NCBI RefSeq assembly: GCF_031877795.1
Contig: NC_133971.1
Span: 10,270,325-10,334,324 of the forward strand
From: Strix aluco
Lineage: Eukaryota; Chordata; Aves; Strigiformes; Strigidae
Reading direction: 5' to 3'
DNA: 64,000 nucleotides
How positions within the stretch are numbered: the first letter of the stretch is position 1; each line of letters begins with the position of its first letter. Below the pieces are notes generated by a model. That model was not told the DNA's origin, searched no databases, and was given only the letters and a program-made list of their open reading frames with translations. This document shows positions 25,328 to 39,345 of the stretch, piece after piece. Both the position numbers and the translations under genes were made by a program.

Positions 25328-25555
25328 ATGGCATCTGCTCAAGATTCCAGATATGGCCAGAAAGATACATCTGACCAGAACTTTGATTACATGTTCAAAC
25401 TCCTCATTATCGGCAACAGCAGTGTTGGGAAAACCTCCTTTTTGTTCCGATATGCTGATGATTCCTTTACATCTGCATTTGTAAGCACAGTTGGGATCGA
25501 TTTCAAAGTAAAAACAGTTTTCAAAAATGAAAAAAGAATTAAGCTACAGATTTGG
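25328..25555 (+). CDS. RAB3C: RAB3C coding exon 2 (residues 9-84): P-loop and switch I of the G domain
   Basis: This exon encodes 76 residues of a Rab3 GTPase, a synaptic- and secretory-vesicle protein that cycles between GTP and GDP and controls regulated exocytosis. Exon residues 29-36 are the P-loop GNSSVGKT (37-44 of the full protein), which binds the nucleotide phosphates and Mg2+. Residue 54 is the switch I threonine in STVGIDF. The run [20 protein letters not shown] is the Rab3 effector region. SAFV (rather than PAFV) and the segment KTVFKNEKR point to RAB3C over RAB3A or RAB3B. The exon is bounded by AATTACAG|ATG upstream and ATTTGG|GTAAGC downstream, both phase 0. It stops right before the DTAGQ box, a boundary expected for Rab3 genes. 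Reading on into the intron hits a stop at 25568. The two exons give 84 of about 227 residues. Confidence 0.95.
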
Positions 25556-28500
25556 GTAAGCCAAAAATAATAATTCTATGAACTAGGCAAGCTGTAGCAG
25601 TTTGCTAGATAACATTTAAGCTACTGTAGGTTTGCACTGAATGTCATAACTTATATATATATAGATGCATAGTAATGAAAAAGCAGTTAATTATTTCCTG
25701 CATCATTTTACTGTCTTGAATAATAGAGTGTAGGTAGTATTTTTAAGATATTGCAATACAGCAGAGTATATATTCTGAATCATTTCCATTAAGAAATGAT
25801 ACAGGTTGACACATATTGATATCTGTGCAGTGAAGTATAAGCAACTGTGCAACATATAGGCTATTGAAAGTGATACGTTTTATTAAAAAGTACCTTGAAA
25901 TATCAGTTAGGATCTTGTTTCTTCACACAAAAATTATAAATTCATGTAGGAGCTATAATACTGGGTACATAACAGAAGGCATAATTTTTTGCTCCGTTAG
26001 TTATGTTTGTCATCCTGATCACCTGAAATGTCTTCCTTCTTCTGCTGAGAAAGAAAACATGGGGAAATGGAGAGTGTAACAGCTGTGTTGCCGAAGTGTA
26101 TAAAAACCCTTGTCCTTGCCTATATCTTAGAGATAGTAGAAAGATGCCAAATGTAGGAGAGTATGATGCTAGGGAATAGGTGTTCTTTTCTGCAAACTTT
26201 CCTCAGAAAGAAAGTATAGCCAAAACTTACTTATTCAGGAGCTGGTGCTCACATCTCATAATTCTTGGGTGATAGGGTGATACTCACTTAAAGGAGAGAT
26301 GAGGATAGCAGAAAATTTAACAATGTGGGACCTGGAGTTAAAGCTTCAGGTCTTTGCATCTTCCGTGGGTGCTTGAAAGTTTTTGAGCAATGTTTCCTTT
26401 GTGAGATATTCATAACAGCTTTATTAACCAAGATGTTATTTTTTTGTGCATGAATACAAATAATTAAGAAATTTATTTAATGATGGACAGCCATTAAATC
26501 TCAGGAAACCTCAGATCAAATATGACCAGTTCATCTAACATGTTTTGAACAGCAGATAAATTGAATATAGTTTTAATATTTCACAAAGGTGAAGTTCCCA
26601 GAGTTTCCTAGCCTGTTTCTCATTCATGTCTTTTTAGTTAGGCTTCAAACCTTGGTATCTCAAATAATTTGTTATTATGTGCCCTCTAGGATCTGGAACA
26701 CAGACTCTTTGCCTCTCAACTTCTCTACTTTTTTAAGCTTAGATTCTTGCTATTATAACAGTGCTACATACTAGGTAACTGTACGTCATGTGCACGCTTT
26801 CACTGCACTAACTTGCTAGTTTCGTTGTAGTGCTTTAATGTTGGAGATCACATGGTAATTCACATTGACATTACCTTATTATTTTTTTATAATGGAGCAA
26901 TAAAATTGTGTTCACATTATAGTCTTTACACAGTTCTTCTTTTAATCACCAAGTATCCTCTACAATAGAATTTATTGTTCATGTCTCCTGCAAAAGCAGC
27001 AACATTAGTTTACAATGTTGTATTAATATGATTAGTTTGACACCAGTATATTTCTCATAATGCCTCTCCACAGCAGACTACAAATATGTGCTTGGCTCAA
27101 AGCAGCCCATTAATCTAAATGTGTTCAGGGCTCTCCATGGCATAGAGAGGATGTAGCAGCTGTAGTCTCGCCAGCTGGAAGAATCTTTCAGTTCTAGCAA
27201 AATGGACATTTTATTGTTCTTTGCATGGCAGTAACATGCAGAGTCCAAACGGACTCTGACAGTCCTTGCCCAAAAATGCATGTAATTGAAGTGGGTGAAA
27301 CAAACACAAGGGCTCCACGTCCCTTAGAGAAGAGGGAACAGAGGCTCAGAGAATGGAAGATACCTTCCTAAAGTCACCTACCAGGACGTAGGGTTAGAGA
27401 CAGCACTTCAGATCTTACTTTCATGCTAAAGCTTTTTACTCCAGCTACTCCAGCCAGCACTGCATCTTGGGTTTGGGTTTTTTTTTTTTTTTTTCTAATT
27501 AAAATTTTAATGCCAGTTCTTAAAACGCCTCGTCATTGCCAAATTAACTCAAATTGCAACAGCTCGCTATTGTTGTTTGCACTTTTTAGACAGAGTATTC
27601 TGCATTGGAGCATTGTGTTGCAGTTATGGTTACTAGTAAATCAATTGACTGTTGCACCTCTGGGACCTTAAATAAAATCAGTTAAGTATCTCAGAAAGCT
27701 ATTCTAGTGCACAAAATCTGAAATAGAGCACTATTACCCCATCTTGTAAGCTATATCAACAGCCATATTGTTCTTGATATGCAGTATCCGTATATGTAAC
27801 ATCTGTCTATATTATACGTTATTACTTTTCTTTGATTATGCAAATGTCTTTCTAAAATGAATAGTACTCCTACAACGTCCATTTCCATTTCAAACTGCGT
27901 TTATGAAAAAACGGTTATACTAGATAAAATATAAAATTGAATGAATCACAGTGAGTGTGATTTGATGATAGTTCTGAGTAGAAACGTGCATGAGGTTATA
28001 ACAATTCCTTCAAAATCACTGGCAAAGTATTTGGTGACATAATGTGATAAATGATATTCAGCATATATGAAACAAAATGTTCCAAAAAACTCTCACAGGT
28101 TTGAATAGTCAGAAGAAACTGGAAGTGCAACTGTAAAATGTGTTCTGAATGACAAGATCAGAACTGAATTACTTTGCCATGTACTGCAGTGAGGAAATAC
28201 ACGGAATGCTGCTGCTCTGCTGTCCTTGCCTGGAAGTAAGATGAAGAAACGTGTAAATAGTAATACTGTTAAGTCACTAAAATTCCCTAGCTAGAGACAC
28301 AGTTAATCCAAGGTGTCCTGTTATGGTTTTTTACATATTCTTCTTGGGCAGATATTTAAACTTCACATTTAAAAGCCCTCTCAGGATGATACTTTGTGTT
28401 TAACCTGAAGCATGTCAGAGCTTGAAATGCAGATTTCCTCAGAATAAAATTCACATGCGCTTACCAGTGAAGGGTGCAAGTTTCTTTGAGAGTCAGCCTG

Positions 28501-31500
28501 GATACTGAAGGAAGGAGTCATTATTTCTTAATAAAATTCACTGTGTGATTATCACAGATGAACTAATGAGGGTTAACAGGTTGAAGTAGGTGCTATCTTA
28601 CTGGGATGCCCTGCAAGTCTTTTGTTTGAGATTTTTTCTTGTTTTGAGGCAATGGTGTCTTATTCTTGGATTCAAAGGACCTGAAATGAATTTTCTTCTT
28701 TCATTGTTCAAGTTAGGGAGGATGGGGCTCTCTCTAGTAGTTACTGTTGTATCTTTTTCATACGGTCAGAAAGAGCCTGCTGGGAGCACTGTAACGTTTG
28801 GTTTGTTTCCTTCTGAGCCAAACCCCTTCTTTCCACAATATTTCTTACTGGAATTGAGAAAGGTTCAGAGTTCAAGTGCTATATTTATTAGTGATAGCAC
28901 ATTACTTTGTCATAGGACCATCAGCTGGCCCTGAAATTTTGTTTCACAGCAAGTTATAAATGTGACAACCCTGGTATGGACATTACGAAGACAGTATATT
29001 AACAGGTTTTTTTACCTATTAAAGGAGAGAAATCCATTTAAAAAAAGGTGTTTTACCTAAAATGGTATTGATTTCTCAGCAGGAAGTATAAGAAATTTTG
29101 GAAAGGAATTGTGTCAGTATGCAGCACATACATGCATAGGGTGAAAGTGCATCAGAGGGCTTTAGGATGTTTTACAGTGTCAAATAATACATTTTTCCTG
29201 CGTTTGGTTTGAGCTAGTAATATAAAAGAAATGAGACTGGAAGGCTATAAGATTATTTCAGTTTCAAACTGCTAGATTTCAAATTATGTTGAAATAAAAA
29301 AAAATGGCTTGTCAGTCCTAATTCTGACATAAATGCATGCTAAAGAAAATGATTAAAAACTCAGAGGAGCAAATCAGAAAATAAAATTAAGTTTAACCTT
29401 ATAGATCTATCACTGTATTCACTGTATAAATCACTACATTCAGTATACCCCATAGCTGTGGTGCCATAAAGGTTTGCATTACTTTTGTAAACTCTCAATA
29501 GTTTAATAGACTGTGAGAGCTTATGGAGAAAATATAGGCTAATTTGCACAGTAGAATTTGTTAGCTAACATTTGTTCATAATAAATCATTAGCATATGGG
29601 GAAAACCAGAAAAAATAATTACAAATATTGATTCCTAGAAAAAAGAATAAGATTTACAAAGACAGGTTAATGTATTTGTTTAACTGACAGTGTAACCATA
29701 CCACATCTTTAGCTCATGTTTAAAACTTACCTGATCAGAACTCTCAGTGATTTCTAACTGATTTCAGTACAAATTTTGTTTGAGGAATAAAGCATCAAGT
29801 TTTCTCTCTCTGATCTCTTTATTACACAAAAATGTTCTAACTTAATTAACACAGCAATATTTGCATAGTTTCTGTCTGATTGCAGCACTTTAGTGCAAAT
29901 ATTAAATAAGAACACTGCACTGCCTTTTGCTGCTTAGATTGCTTTTCCCTGGGGCTAGCCATGGACTTCATGGACTTGATGGACAATGATCACACATAAA
30001 TAAAAGATATCCTCCTAGAGAAGATAGTATAAGAGCTGCTTGTGTCAGCATATCCTTCCTAGAACTGTGTGTGATAGTTTCATTTGATATCCAAAATGTT
30101 GCTGTCTTCACATCAACTGTTTTCTATAAATTGTCATAGGGTTTAGGGACTAAGTGAGGTCTAGGTTTTAGAAGCTGAATGAGGAAATCCCATTTCATCA
30201 TTTAATAATTATAGTAGCTGTTAAAAAAGTCAATAAATGTTAGGCACCTGATTTTTTTCTCCAGAAGCTCTCTAACAGTGCTTTAGTAGTAAAAAGGGGT
30301 CCAGTTAAAATAACAATTTTTTCTCCATGTGTGTGTTAGAGGGATCTGTGGGAGTACCAGTATGAATGAAAATTGTCTTGGTATTTGAGTCTTTAAGGGG
30401 TATTCTACAGCAAGTGTGGAGGCAGTGTGGTATTGCAGAAATACCCTGTAACAGTGACTAAAGCTATAGCATCAGTGCAAGAATCACTAAATACACTGGT
30501 TCAGGATAAAGGTAGTGAAAGCTGAAGCAATAAAAGAGGAGTTAAGAGTAGCGTATGGAGATAGCGCATAACGAATGTAGAAAATGCTTCATCGCAGGAA
30601 CTTCAGGGCCTGATTTTGTCACATGACTCATCTGAGTATTTTTAATTCATATGATAGCCACATCAAAGTTTTTTTCATGATTCCTTTCTCGGATGCTGGT
30701 GACAATGTGTAGCTGTGGCTTTGAATACACAGCCTTATGAGATGAGGATAGTAAATCTAGTATTGAAAATCAAATTTTCTCATCTCATCATGAAAATCAA
30801 ATATGTATCCAGTAATATATCAGGCAGCAAGTGATTTGAATACAGCAGTATAGAAGGCTGAAAACTGCAGGGATTTGGGATTTCTCTGGATCCATCTGTA
30901 CTAGTAAATTAAACACACCAAGATTGTTCTTTGGCACCGAGTCCAGCTGACATGGAATAGCTTTTGTCTATATGTTTAAACTCTTTTAGTCTCTGAAAGA
31001 GGATGGACACCCAGATTTTGTATTGGGAAATGTCTCTTCGTGTTCTAAGTCCTGAACCTGGCCCAGGAACTGTCTGGTAGAGTGCTAGCAAGCCAGGGTC
31101 AAAACCGTGCCAGAAAACATGCTGGCAGTTTCACGGTATAGACAAATTCCATAGCCTTGAAATGCTCCCTGGCACAACTTAATTTGCTGTTATAGGCATG
31201 GCCTGAGAGGGCAAAAGCTCCAGCCAGCCTTGAGTTAGGCTCATCTGTCTCTGGGTGATAAGCAATTCAATGTGTTCACAAACGTTGTTCTGTCAGAAAG
31301 AACCATTCCTGGGAAAAGATGACTAATGAGGAATGTAGTTGTGATGGCCAGAACACAACCTCTTTCTGGAGTTTTCCTGTTAGCTGAAATAAGGTAAAAT
31401 TCTGGGCAGCTTTTGTACTGATTTAAGCTTCCCCCAACAGGTGAATGTTATCCCAGTTGTGGTTTGATATTGTTGGCCTAAAATCTTCCCTGTCTTATCC

Positions 31501-34216
31501 TCTGCTTATTTCTATGCAATACATATCTTTGAAAAGCCATGACTAATATTTACCTGAAAGCTTGGGGTAAGATCCTATTTTCATACTGCTGTATTATTTC
31601 ATGCAGTGCTTCTTACATCTTTATTGATAGCTCTTCCTCTTATGTGCAAGTCATATTTGGTATACTTTATTTCTCAGAAATACTGACATTCATTAATCAT
31701 TATTTTTCCACAAGGTTTTTTTTTCCCTTAGTTTTTGCAGCTCCTGGACTTTTCAACAACAAATATTAAAGATTTGCACAGCCAAGGGAAAGTGCATTGT
31801 AGTACAGACAGCACTGTTGTGTTTAGATCTCGGTCAGAGAACCACCAGGAGTTTTTAATCTTTGTATAGCTTGGGAATCTTAGTTACTTCCAAGGTATAT
31901 TTTCCTTAATTCAGGGATTCTTACTGCTATCTTTACCTTGCCCTGTTTATTCTGTATTCTGTTTCTTGTACCTGTTCTTCTGTTTGTACTGAACTTGTGC
32001 CCATGGATCCAATTCAGCTCAGGTTTCCACTGTGTTAGGTAAGTAGCCAAGAAAAAAATGGTTGAATAATTCACTTTTAGCCAGTCAAGTGGGAATGAAC
32101 AGGTGGGAAGGGGAGATGATTAATGTAGATATTTGTTGGGGAAAAGAAAACTGCTTACCTAAAAAGCAGACAAGAAAGCTTGCCTTTTCTCTAAACTTTA
32201 GTAGATGCTAGTAGTTTATATAATCTATACAATATATACATAATGTAAATAGTTTATATATCTTAAAGCCTAAAGGCATCAGAGCTGAAGGAAATATAAG
32301 CAGAGACTGAAAAGATAGTATGTGTGCTGTTATTTGAAATTTGACTGCAATTGCTCATAGAATGAGGCATGATGTGAGAGAAAGCACCAAAGAGTCTGAG
32401 TGAGAATGGGACCAAGACTTTATGAGACAGGGCACCATAAATGATTACACATACTACACATGATGCTTTGTATTATTTCCTTTGACATCACACTGCAGAA
32501 GTGGTAACAGATGTGATACTACAGTCCTTTACTGGAAAACACAAAACTGAACTCTGTAAAAACTCTTGCAAGAAATGCTACCTTGGGGCCTATTCTTGGT
32601 GTAAAGTATAGATGTATCCATCATAAACAATAAACATCTTGTAAAACTACTTGATGCATTTCTTGTATAGAACCAGGGCCCAGTCTTCAATGCTAAAGAA
32701 GATCTTGGCAATGTAAAAGGCATAATCTGTTCAGATGGACTTCAGTGCAAAGAGCACATGCTGTACACTTTGTGAGACTGGCCATGTTGGCCAGTGATGG
32801 CACTTTTAAAATTGATATGCTTTTATTTAAAAAGTAGCTGGCTATTCAAATATTGATGTGACATTACAGTTTTATTGCTATAAAAAGTGCATGTCTTGAG
32901 GGTTTTAAACATTGCTGTAAACCCAACTCAAAAAAAGGATGGTGCCTATCACTTCAGCACCCTGGTCTAGAGCGACCTGTGACCTGATACCATGTGCTTG
33001 CTCTTACACTCAAACGCACCAAAGTGGTTGCAAACTCCTGGGCTCAGATAGTTTGAAGAGGACACTTGAGGTAAATGTCAGTCCTGCAACTGCAACTAAC
33101 ATTAAATCAGTCCTTTTCCCAATATTCCATTTGTTTTGTGAAAGCCCTCTGTAATATTAGGTCAAAGATTTTACTCTGTAATTTTACAAAGTTTTGTGGT
33201 TTACAAACCCCTCCATTTCCTACTTCAACAATTTTGCTGTATAGCTTTGCAGCTTAGAAATCAGGTCCTTGTGACCAGCTTAACACTATATATGTCATAG
33301 CTGGACTTTATTCTCTGATAAAGACTCCTGTTATCAGTAAAATGATACATCTGTATTCAAAGGCAAAGTTTAATTGGAAAGAGAAGGTGGCATTTAGCAT
33401 AATTAAAATTCTAAATAAGGCATTGCTTAAGTGGAAATTTCCATGGAGATTCTTTAAGAGAAACTGAGCTAGTTTAAGACATTTTCTAGAACACTTTTCT
33501 ATAGTGTGTCTTAGGCAGCTTTCTTCATCGGACTCCTAGGAAATGTATCTTGCTATCATTTAGTCCAATAAATCATCATCCTGCCAGACCTAAAGTAATT
33601 GCAGCTCCCCCTAACCTGTGACCAGGCAGTCTGGTATAACATTTTTTCAGCTGCCTTTACCTTCCACATCATGATCTGCAAGTCACCAGCTTTTCCCATG
33701 TAGGGAAGCATATACCCTAAGGACTGTCATGGACCAGCACTTACATGTGTGCAAACATCATAAAGGTGCTACACAGGCTCCTTAAAAACTGGTGATGAGA
33801 AAAGGAAAGGGAAGATATAAAAGTCTTTTACATGTGTGTACCTGAATAGCAAGATCTTTGATTTTGCTCAAAGTGAGTAGTCAGGATGGGAAGGAAAAAG
33901 GGAATGGAACGATTTTGCTGTGATAGGGGCCTAAATCAAGAGCAATAATCTTGGGCTAATGTTGAAAAACAAATAAGCTATTTTAATTTTTCTGGCTCAA
34001 TAAAATCCAGAGAAATCTGACAGTATACTTTAAACTGTGACATGTAACTTATACTTACTAAGCTATCATTTCAAGAAGCAAGAATAAATCTATTTCTAAA
34101 ATGAAATTGATGTTGACAGAATTCCTTAAAGTGAAGTCAACTGGGCTGCCAGGACCTGTGAACCATTTTAAAGGTACATTTAAGACATCTATACAGCTGC
34201 AGTGAATCTACAAAGG

Positions 34217-34237
34217 AAAAAAAAAAAAAAAAAAAAA
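34217..34237. repeat. Poly(A) tract
   Basis: About 21 A in the + strand of intron 2. The sequence just upstream does not resemble a known processed transcript or CR1, so I treat it as a simple repeat. Confidence 0.9.
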
Positions 34238-37200
34238 GCCCATACAGGCTCTTCCCTGCATTTTAATAAGATTCATATTGTAGATTAGAGCAAAATGTTG
34301 CACTCTTGCTGTGCAGTCCTTGCTTTGAAATCAAAGGACCAGAGCCTTGGACGGCAGCCATAATGAAAATACCAGGAAAAGGGGAGTATAGAAACAGTAT
34401 TTAAAGCTCACTTTTGCCTTCTCCTGCTGCTCAGTGCAAGCTGTTTCCCTGTGCTGTGTTAGAACAGCTTGAAGTCATTCTGAAATTATGCTGGGTTGAG
34501 ACGGGCACAAGTGATGGAGAGAGGATAGGGGTCACACGAAAGCAACTCATTTTTATTTAACGCTTCCCAATTTGCCTTATATTCTGGAAGTAAGCTTAAG
34601 TGCATTTTGTAAGAAGCCAGAGCCATAAAGGGCTCTGTGTCACATCAGGGTAATGTTTGTAGTAGCTAACACATTATGAACAATGCACCCAGCTTTTACA
34701 TGTGAAATGATGACATCAAGCAAAACAACATCACTGGAGGATTTAGCTCTGTATTTAAACTTTTATTTCTTGGTCAGCTAAGAAAAATCAGTTAGGATAA
34801 TAGTTCCATTTTTTTCTAGTAAAGAAACTGATTTTTCTACTTTTCTTTCTTTTCAGTGTAGTTGAAGGCTAATCTCCCTCAATCTTTTCTGAATAAATAT
34901 ATTGTTCTTCTGTAATCATTGAGGTGTTTTCTGGTTTAACTCAGGTTGTTTTATTACTCACTGCTCATGAAAAAAAATCTTTGCACAGGTTTTTCCTGTT
35001 ACTTATTCATTAATTGCAGTTTGAGAAAAACGGAGAATTCTGCCTCAGTGAATTCAGTCAACACTCAGATGGAAGTTTTTGATGATGTAATTTAGCCAAT
35101 TGTTTGTTTTAAAATTAGGATGATACCTAGGTATAGGGAGTTCTTACTTTCTTGCCCATCAGGTTAATATTTAGGTATATTATAAAAAAGAAAAGAAGGA
35201 ATTTAGGTCTGTCACAGTAAATCAGTTGTTCTGTTCTGACAGTGAGAATGATATTTGGTGGACATTTTTGCCCCATATAGTTTGGATGCTATTGACTTTG
35301 GTTTATTTTATTTGGAAATAAAGCCATTCCTGCAGAAAGGAATATGAAGTAACCTTTCATAGGGGTTTCTGGTTTTCCTTTCTAGATGGTTTGGTCTGTC
35401 ACACTGGCTAGCAAGGCCTATATTTGTTCAGCTTAATGAATCATTCTAGGATACACTGGGCTAAAAAAAGCCTGGAAGTGTAATATTTTATCATTCTATA
35501 TTCACCTATAATTAGGACCTATAATTTTCCACAGTGTCCTGAAATCTTCTGGGACTGCTTATTTTTGACCTCTTCTCAAAAAGGTATTTAAATTCTAGTC
35601 ATCATATGGGACTTCTTTACAGCAATAAGTGCAATTTACTTCAACTGTAATTTCTTTGGAGAAATCTGTTTGTGATTAGTGTTCCTAGATTTTAGTGGAT
35701 ACAATCACACATGAGATGGCTTCACCTATGTTAACTATGAACTAGAAATGCAAGAGTGAAGTGTGGAAGCATCCCAGTTGGCTGGATGTAAATGTAATGT
35801 TCTTTAATTACATGAACAAAACAAATCAAGGAAATTTCCTGGAGAAGATAGAGTTTAACAATGAGAAGAAGGATAAGGAATGAATGACAAGCTGCCTTGA
35901 AAAGAAAGAACATCAAATTTAGAATGCATTGTGGAAAGCTTTTAGGACTCAAATAGTAAACTTAATAAATAGTAGGTATATGCTAATAAAACTTTTTAAT
36001 GCTGGGAAGTTGGGAAGTGTTAGAAGTATAGAAGAAGATCAGTATATCACACAGAAAAAGATAGTGACTTTCAAGTGTTAAGTAACAGAAGTGGAATTTA
36101 ATTTAACAGTACCAAATTGGACACTTTGGGAACAACAAGAAATTATTTTGAGGATTAGAATTTATTCAGTTAGCAACCACTGAAGAAAGGCACAATCTGG
36201 GCATATGAGAAAGAGAAAGGATTCCTACCAACCATCCAATGAAAAACAGTTAATACAGCTGTTGCATGTGCCTGGTGAAGTATTTCCAGAGAAAATGGGA
36301 CTATTATCTACTGTACTGGAAGTATTTCTTAGGGAGAAGGGAACTCAAACTGAAACAGGTGCAGAAAAACCCTATTGTAATGAGTAGAGGAACTAAAGGA
36401 AACAGAAGGAAACAAAAACTGTGTCTTTTTTACTCTAGAAAACAAAGGCAAGACTAGTGTTTTGTTTTTTGATGAAGTAATTTTTTCAATAAATATACTT
36501 AATTTTGTCCAAAACACACAGTTCTCTGCTAAGAAACAGTTTGGATGGGAAAAATGTGTAGGCAGACCTGTTATTTACATGACATTGCTGTGCTGTTAGA
36601 AGAAACCTGTAACAAATGAACAGGATATGCACCGATGGTCTGTATAACAGACAGAGACATTCATGAATTGCCTTAGAAAGCGTGTGTGGAGTTCAGCTGG
36701 CAAATGGCACATGCACTGTTCTGAATGCTCCCAAGTGCTCCCTCCCCAAACATGCAGTAGAAATTAATGCTTGTGTGATATTTTGAATATGACAGTGGTC
36801 GTATAGTACCTTAAGGACTCAAGTATTTGTCTTGCTTCACATCCATGAGCCACTATCCTTCCTCCTGTTCTTATTTAGACTAAATTTCATTCAGAAAGTC
36901 CATCCATGCAGGTGCTAAGAATGCTTTTTTAACAGCACTCTGCTTCAGGCAGTTTAATGAAATGATGGGGTCAGAATAGTGTCATTAGCTGACAGCATTC
37001 CATAAGATAGAGCTGGTGGCAGGTAGGAAGAGTCAGAAGCATTATGATCAAGGACGATCAACAGGAAATCAATTTTGTCATTGCAAAGGAACTCACTAGA
37101 CAGCAGCTGAGCGTGAACATGTCTGCCATGTTGCAGGGAGTATAGAATCTCTCAAGGCAGAAAGGCATTGAAAAGATCATATAATGGCAAGGGAGGTTAT

Positions 37201-39291
37201 AGTTGCTTTGTCTGGGAAATGGAAAGGCTGAGAAAACCAGTATTGTGCTAATTAGAGAGAAATAGACAAAAAAGTTATGTGATTGAAGCATAAACGAGGA
37301 GTCCTGTGAAAATGAATGTCAGACCTGAAGCAAGACAGTAATTAACAGCCTGAAGGATAAAAAGACCTTACAGAAAAGTCAGGTAGTCCAGGACAAATGC
37401 CTCTACACTGAAGATAATGAATGCCATTATGATTATACTGGAACAGGAGTCTTAAAAGCTAAATGGCAGAAACAATGATAGAAGGTGACATTTGTATATA
37501 ACACTCTTAATCAGACATCAGTTCTGGGGATTAAACCCATATATATTTAGACCTAAAATCATGAGCATTGCTTGCTTTATTTGAAAGGCTAAGACTGCCT
37601 ATGGAAATGTCTGGTTTTGTAAACCAGCCATTGTAAGGTCTGGTCTGTATGAGAGGAATGAACCTGTGATTTTAAAGGGGCAGAAAGAAGAATATCTGGA
37701 ATCTCTTCATACATTCTGTCAGTCTCATACATGTGGATAAGCAATGGATCCTTGCTAAAGGACATTGCACATGCTAAAAGTTTACATGAGTTAAGAGAAG
37801 TCTGGGGAAATTTGTGTAAGAGATACTGAGAGTATTTATAGACATACAAACTACTTCTAGCTCAGGAAATCACAGAGCTGCATGTGGTTGGAGATTAGGG
37901 GGATGTTAAAAAAAATATGGCCACCTTGCTGTTACAATTTTCCCTAAGCATTTAATCATTGACACTGTTACAGAGGGTAATGACTAGATATACTTTTGAT
38001 CTCACTCAGCAAGACTGGTCATACATAAATGTTTATTTACATGTAAAACAGATCAGTTCTTTGCCTTCTTCCAGGAGAAGCTTCCCTGCTTTTATGAAGC
38101 TGTATTTCCTAGCTAGAAAAGTGCAAGAAAATTCAAGTCACAGCCATTTTAATACTCAGGCCTGTGTCATGTACAAATGAACCTTAATACTTTGAAAATA
38201 ACAGGGTCCAGGGAAATAGGAATTTTACCTGCCTGTCCCTTACAACAAGGTTTTCTCAGAGCTGTCATGTAGTAGTACACAAGTACACAATCACAGAAGA
38301 GGTTGGAGAAGAGGCATGGCAGGACTGCAGTCTTCTTGTTTTGTCATGGTGAAGGATGCAGGGTCAGGAACTGGGTAGAATCCAGGAAATCTTATGGTAG
38401 TATTTGTCCTTTGATTCCCATTTTTTAAATAAAATACATTTTCACACAAGTAAACAAGGAAGCAAAATGAGGGAAAATTGGTAGTTTACATTATTAGCCC
38501 AACCTGTATTTGGCTAGAAATAAAAACTCTTGTGGGTCATCTCTGAAAAATAAGTTGAGTAACCTTGATTAAGAAAACCCTGTTTTCCTTCTGCAAACAT
38601 AAGAATGTTACTATTGTCTACCTGACTTGCAATAACCATTCTCTCTTGAGCTCTTAGTTTCTTTTTAATTCTTCCTTTGTATAAACTATGGAGTTCACTC
38701 TGACCACAGCACAGCCCTTGGGACTTAATTCTTTGATATTTTCCATTTTGTGTTGCCAGCTAGGAAGTGAAACAGAATTGTATGACTTTCATTCTCTTTG
38801 CATATAAAAGAGTAAGTAAATATGTACACCTTCTTTATAAAGTGGGAGGAGGTTTTCAGGGAAGACTGGCTTAGGTTTGGATAAGGAGATTGTTGTATTG
38901 TGAACATGTTCTGGAAAGATGCTAGGGGCTGTCTCTGTTGACAATGATGGACACACATTTATTTAATATATCTTTTGTTTCAGTGCAATCACTGTGCAAA
39001 GCAAAGTTTCCAGCACACAGTGTCTCAGTGTTTTCAGCACACAAAGGGTCTCGAACACAAAGCAATGACGCAGGAGCACAGCATGGCAGCCTACCATAGT
39101 AGAAACAGACAATGTTTTTCTAAACCTTTTTAAGTTTGGAGGCTTTTTTCTTTTCCCTTTTGCTTTTTCACCTGATTTATTTCCATGTTACTTCCAGTGA
39201 GAACATAGAGTACCCATTGGGTTTGCCTCATTTACAGCCCAACTCCAGATAAACTCTGTTGAGTACAAAGGTAAATCTGTTGGGTTTTTTT

Positions 39292-39345
39292 CCCTATGTA
39301 CTTAGGAAATAGGACTACTATGTCCCTATGTTCTTAGGAAATAGG
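39292..39345. repeat. Two-copy 32-bp-period direct duplication
   Basis: The segment ccctatgtacttaggaaata at 39292 recurs as ccctatgttcttaggaaata at 39324. About 23 bp match with one difference, at a period of 32 bp. Intronic. Confidence 0.9.

Noticed and set aside
25266..25484. A 72-codon plus-strand frame overlapping RAB3C exon 2
   Set aside because: It is a shadow in another frame; the true frame encodes the Rab3 P-loop and is bounded by splice sites.
32953..32980. TTCAGCACC, a perfect left half of the canonical REST site, in intron 2
   Set aside because: The bases that follow do not match the right half (GGACAGCGCC) at normal spacing.
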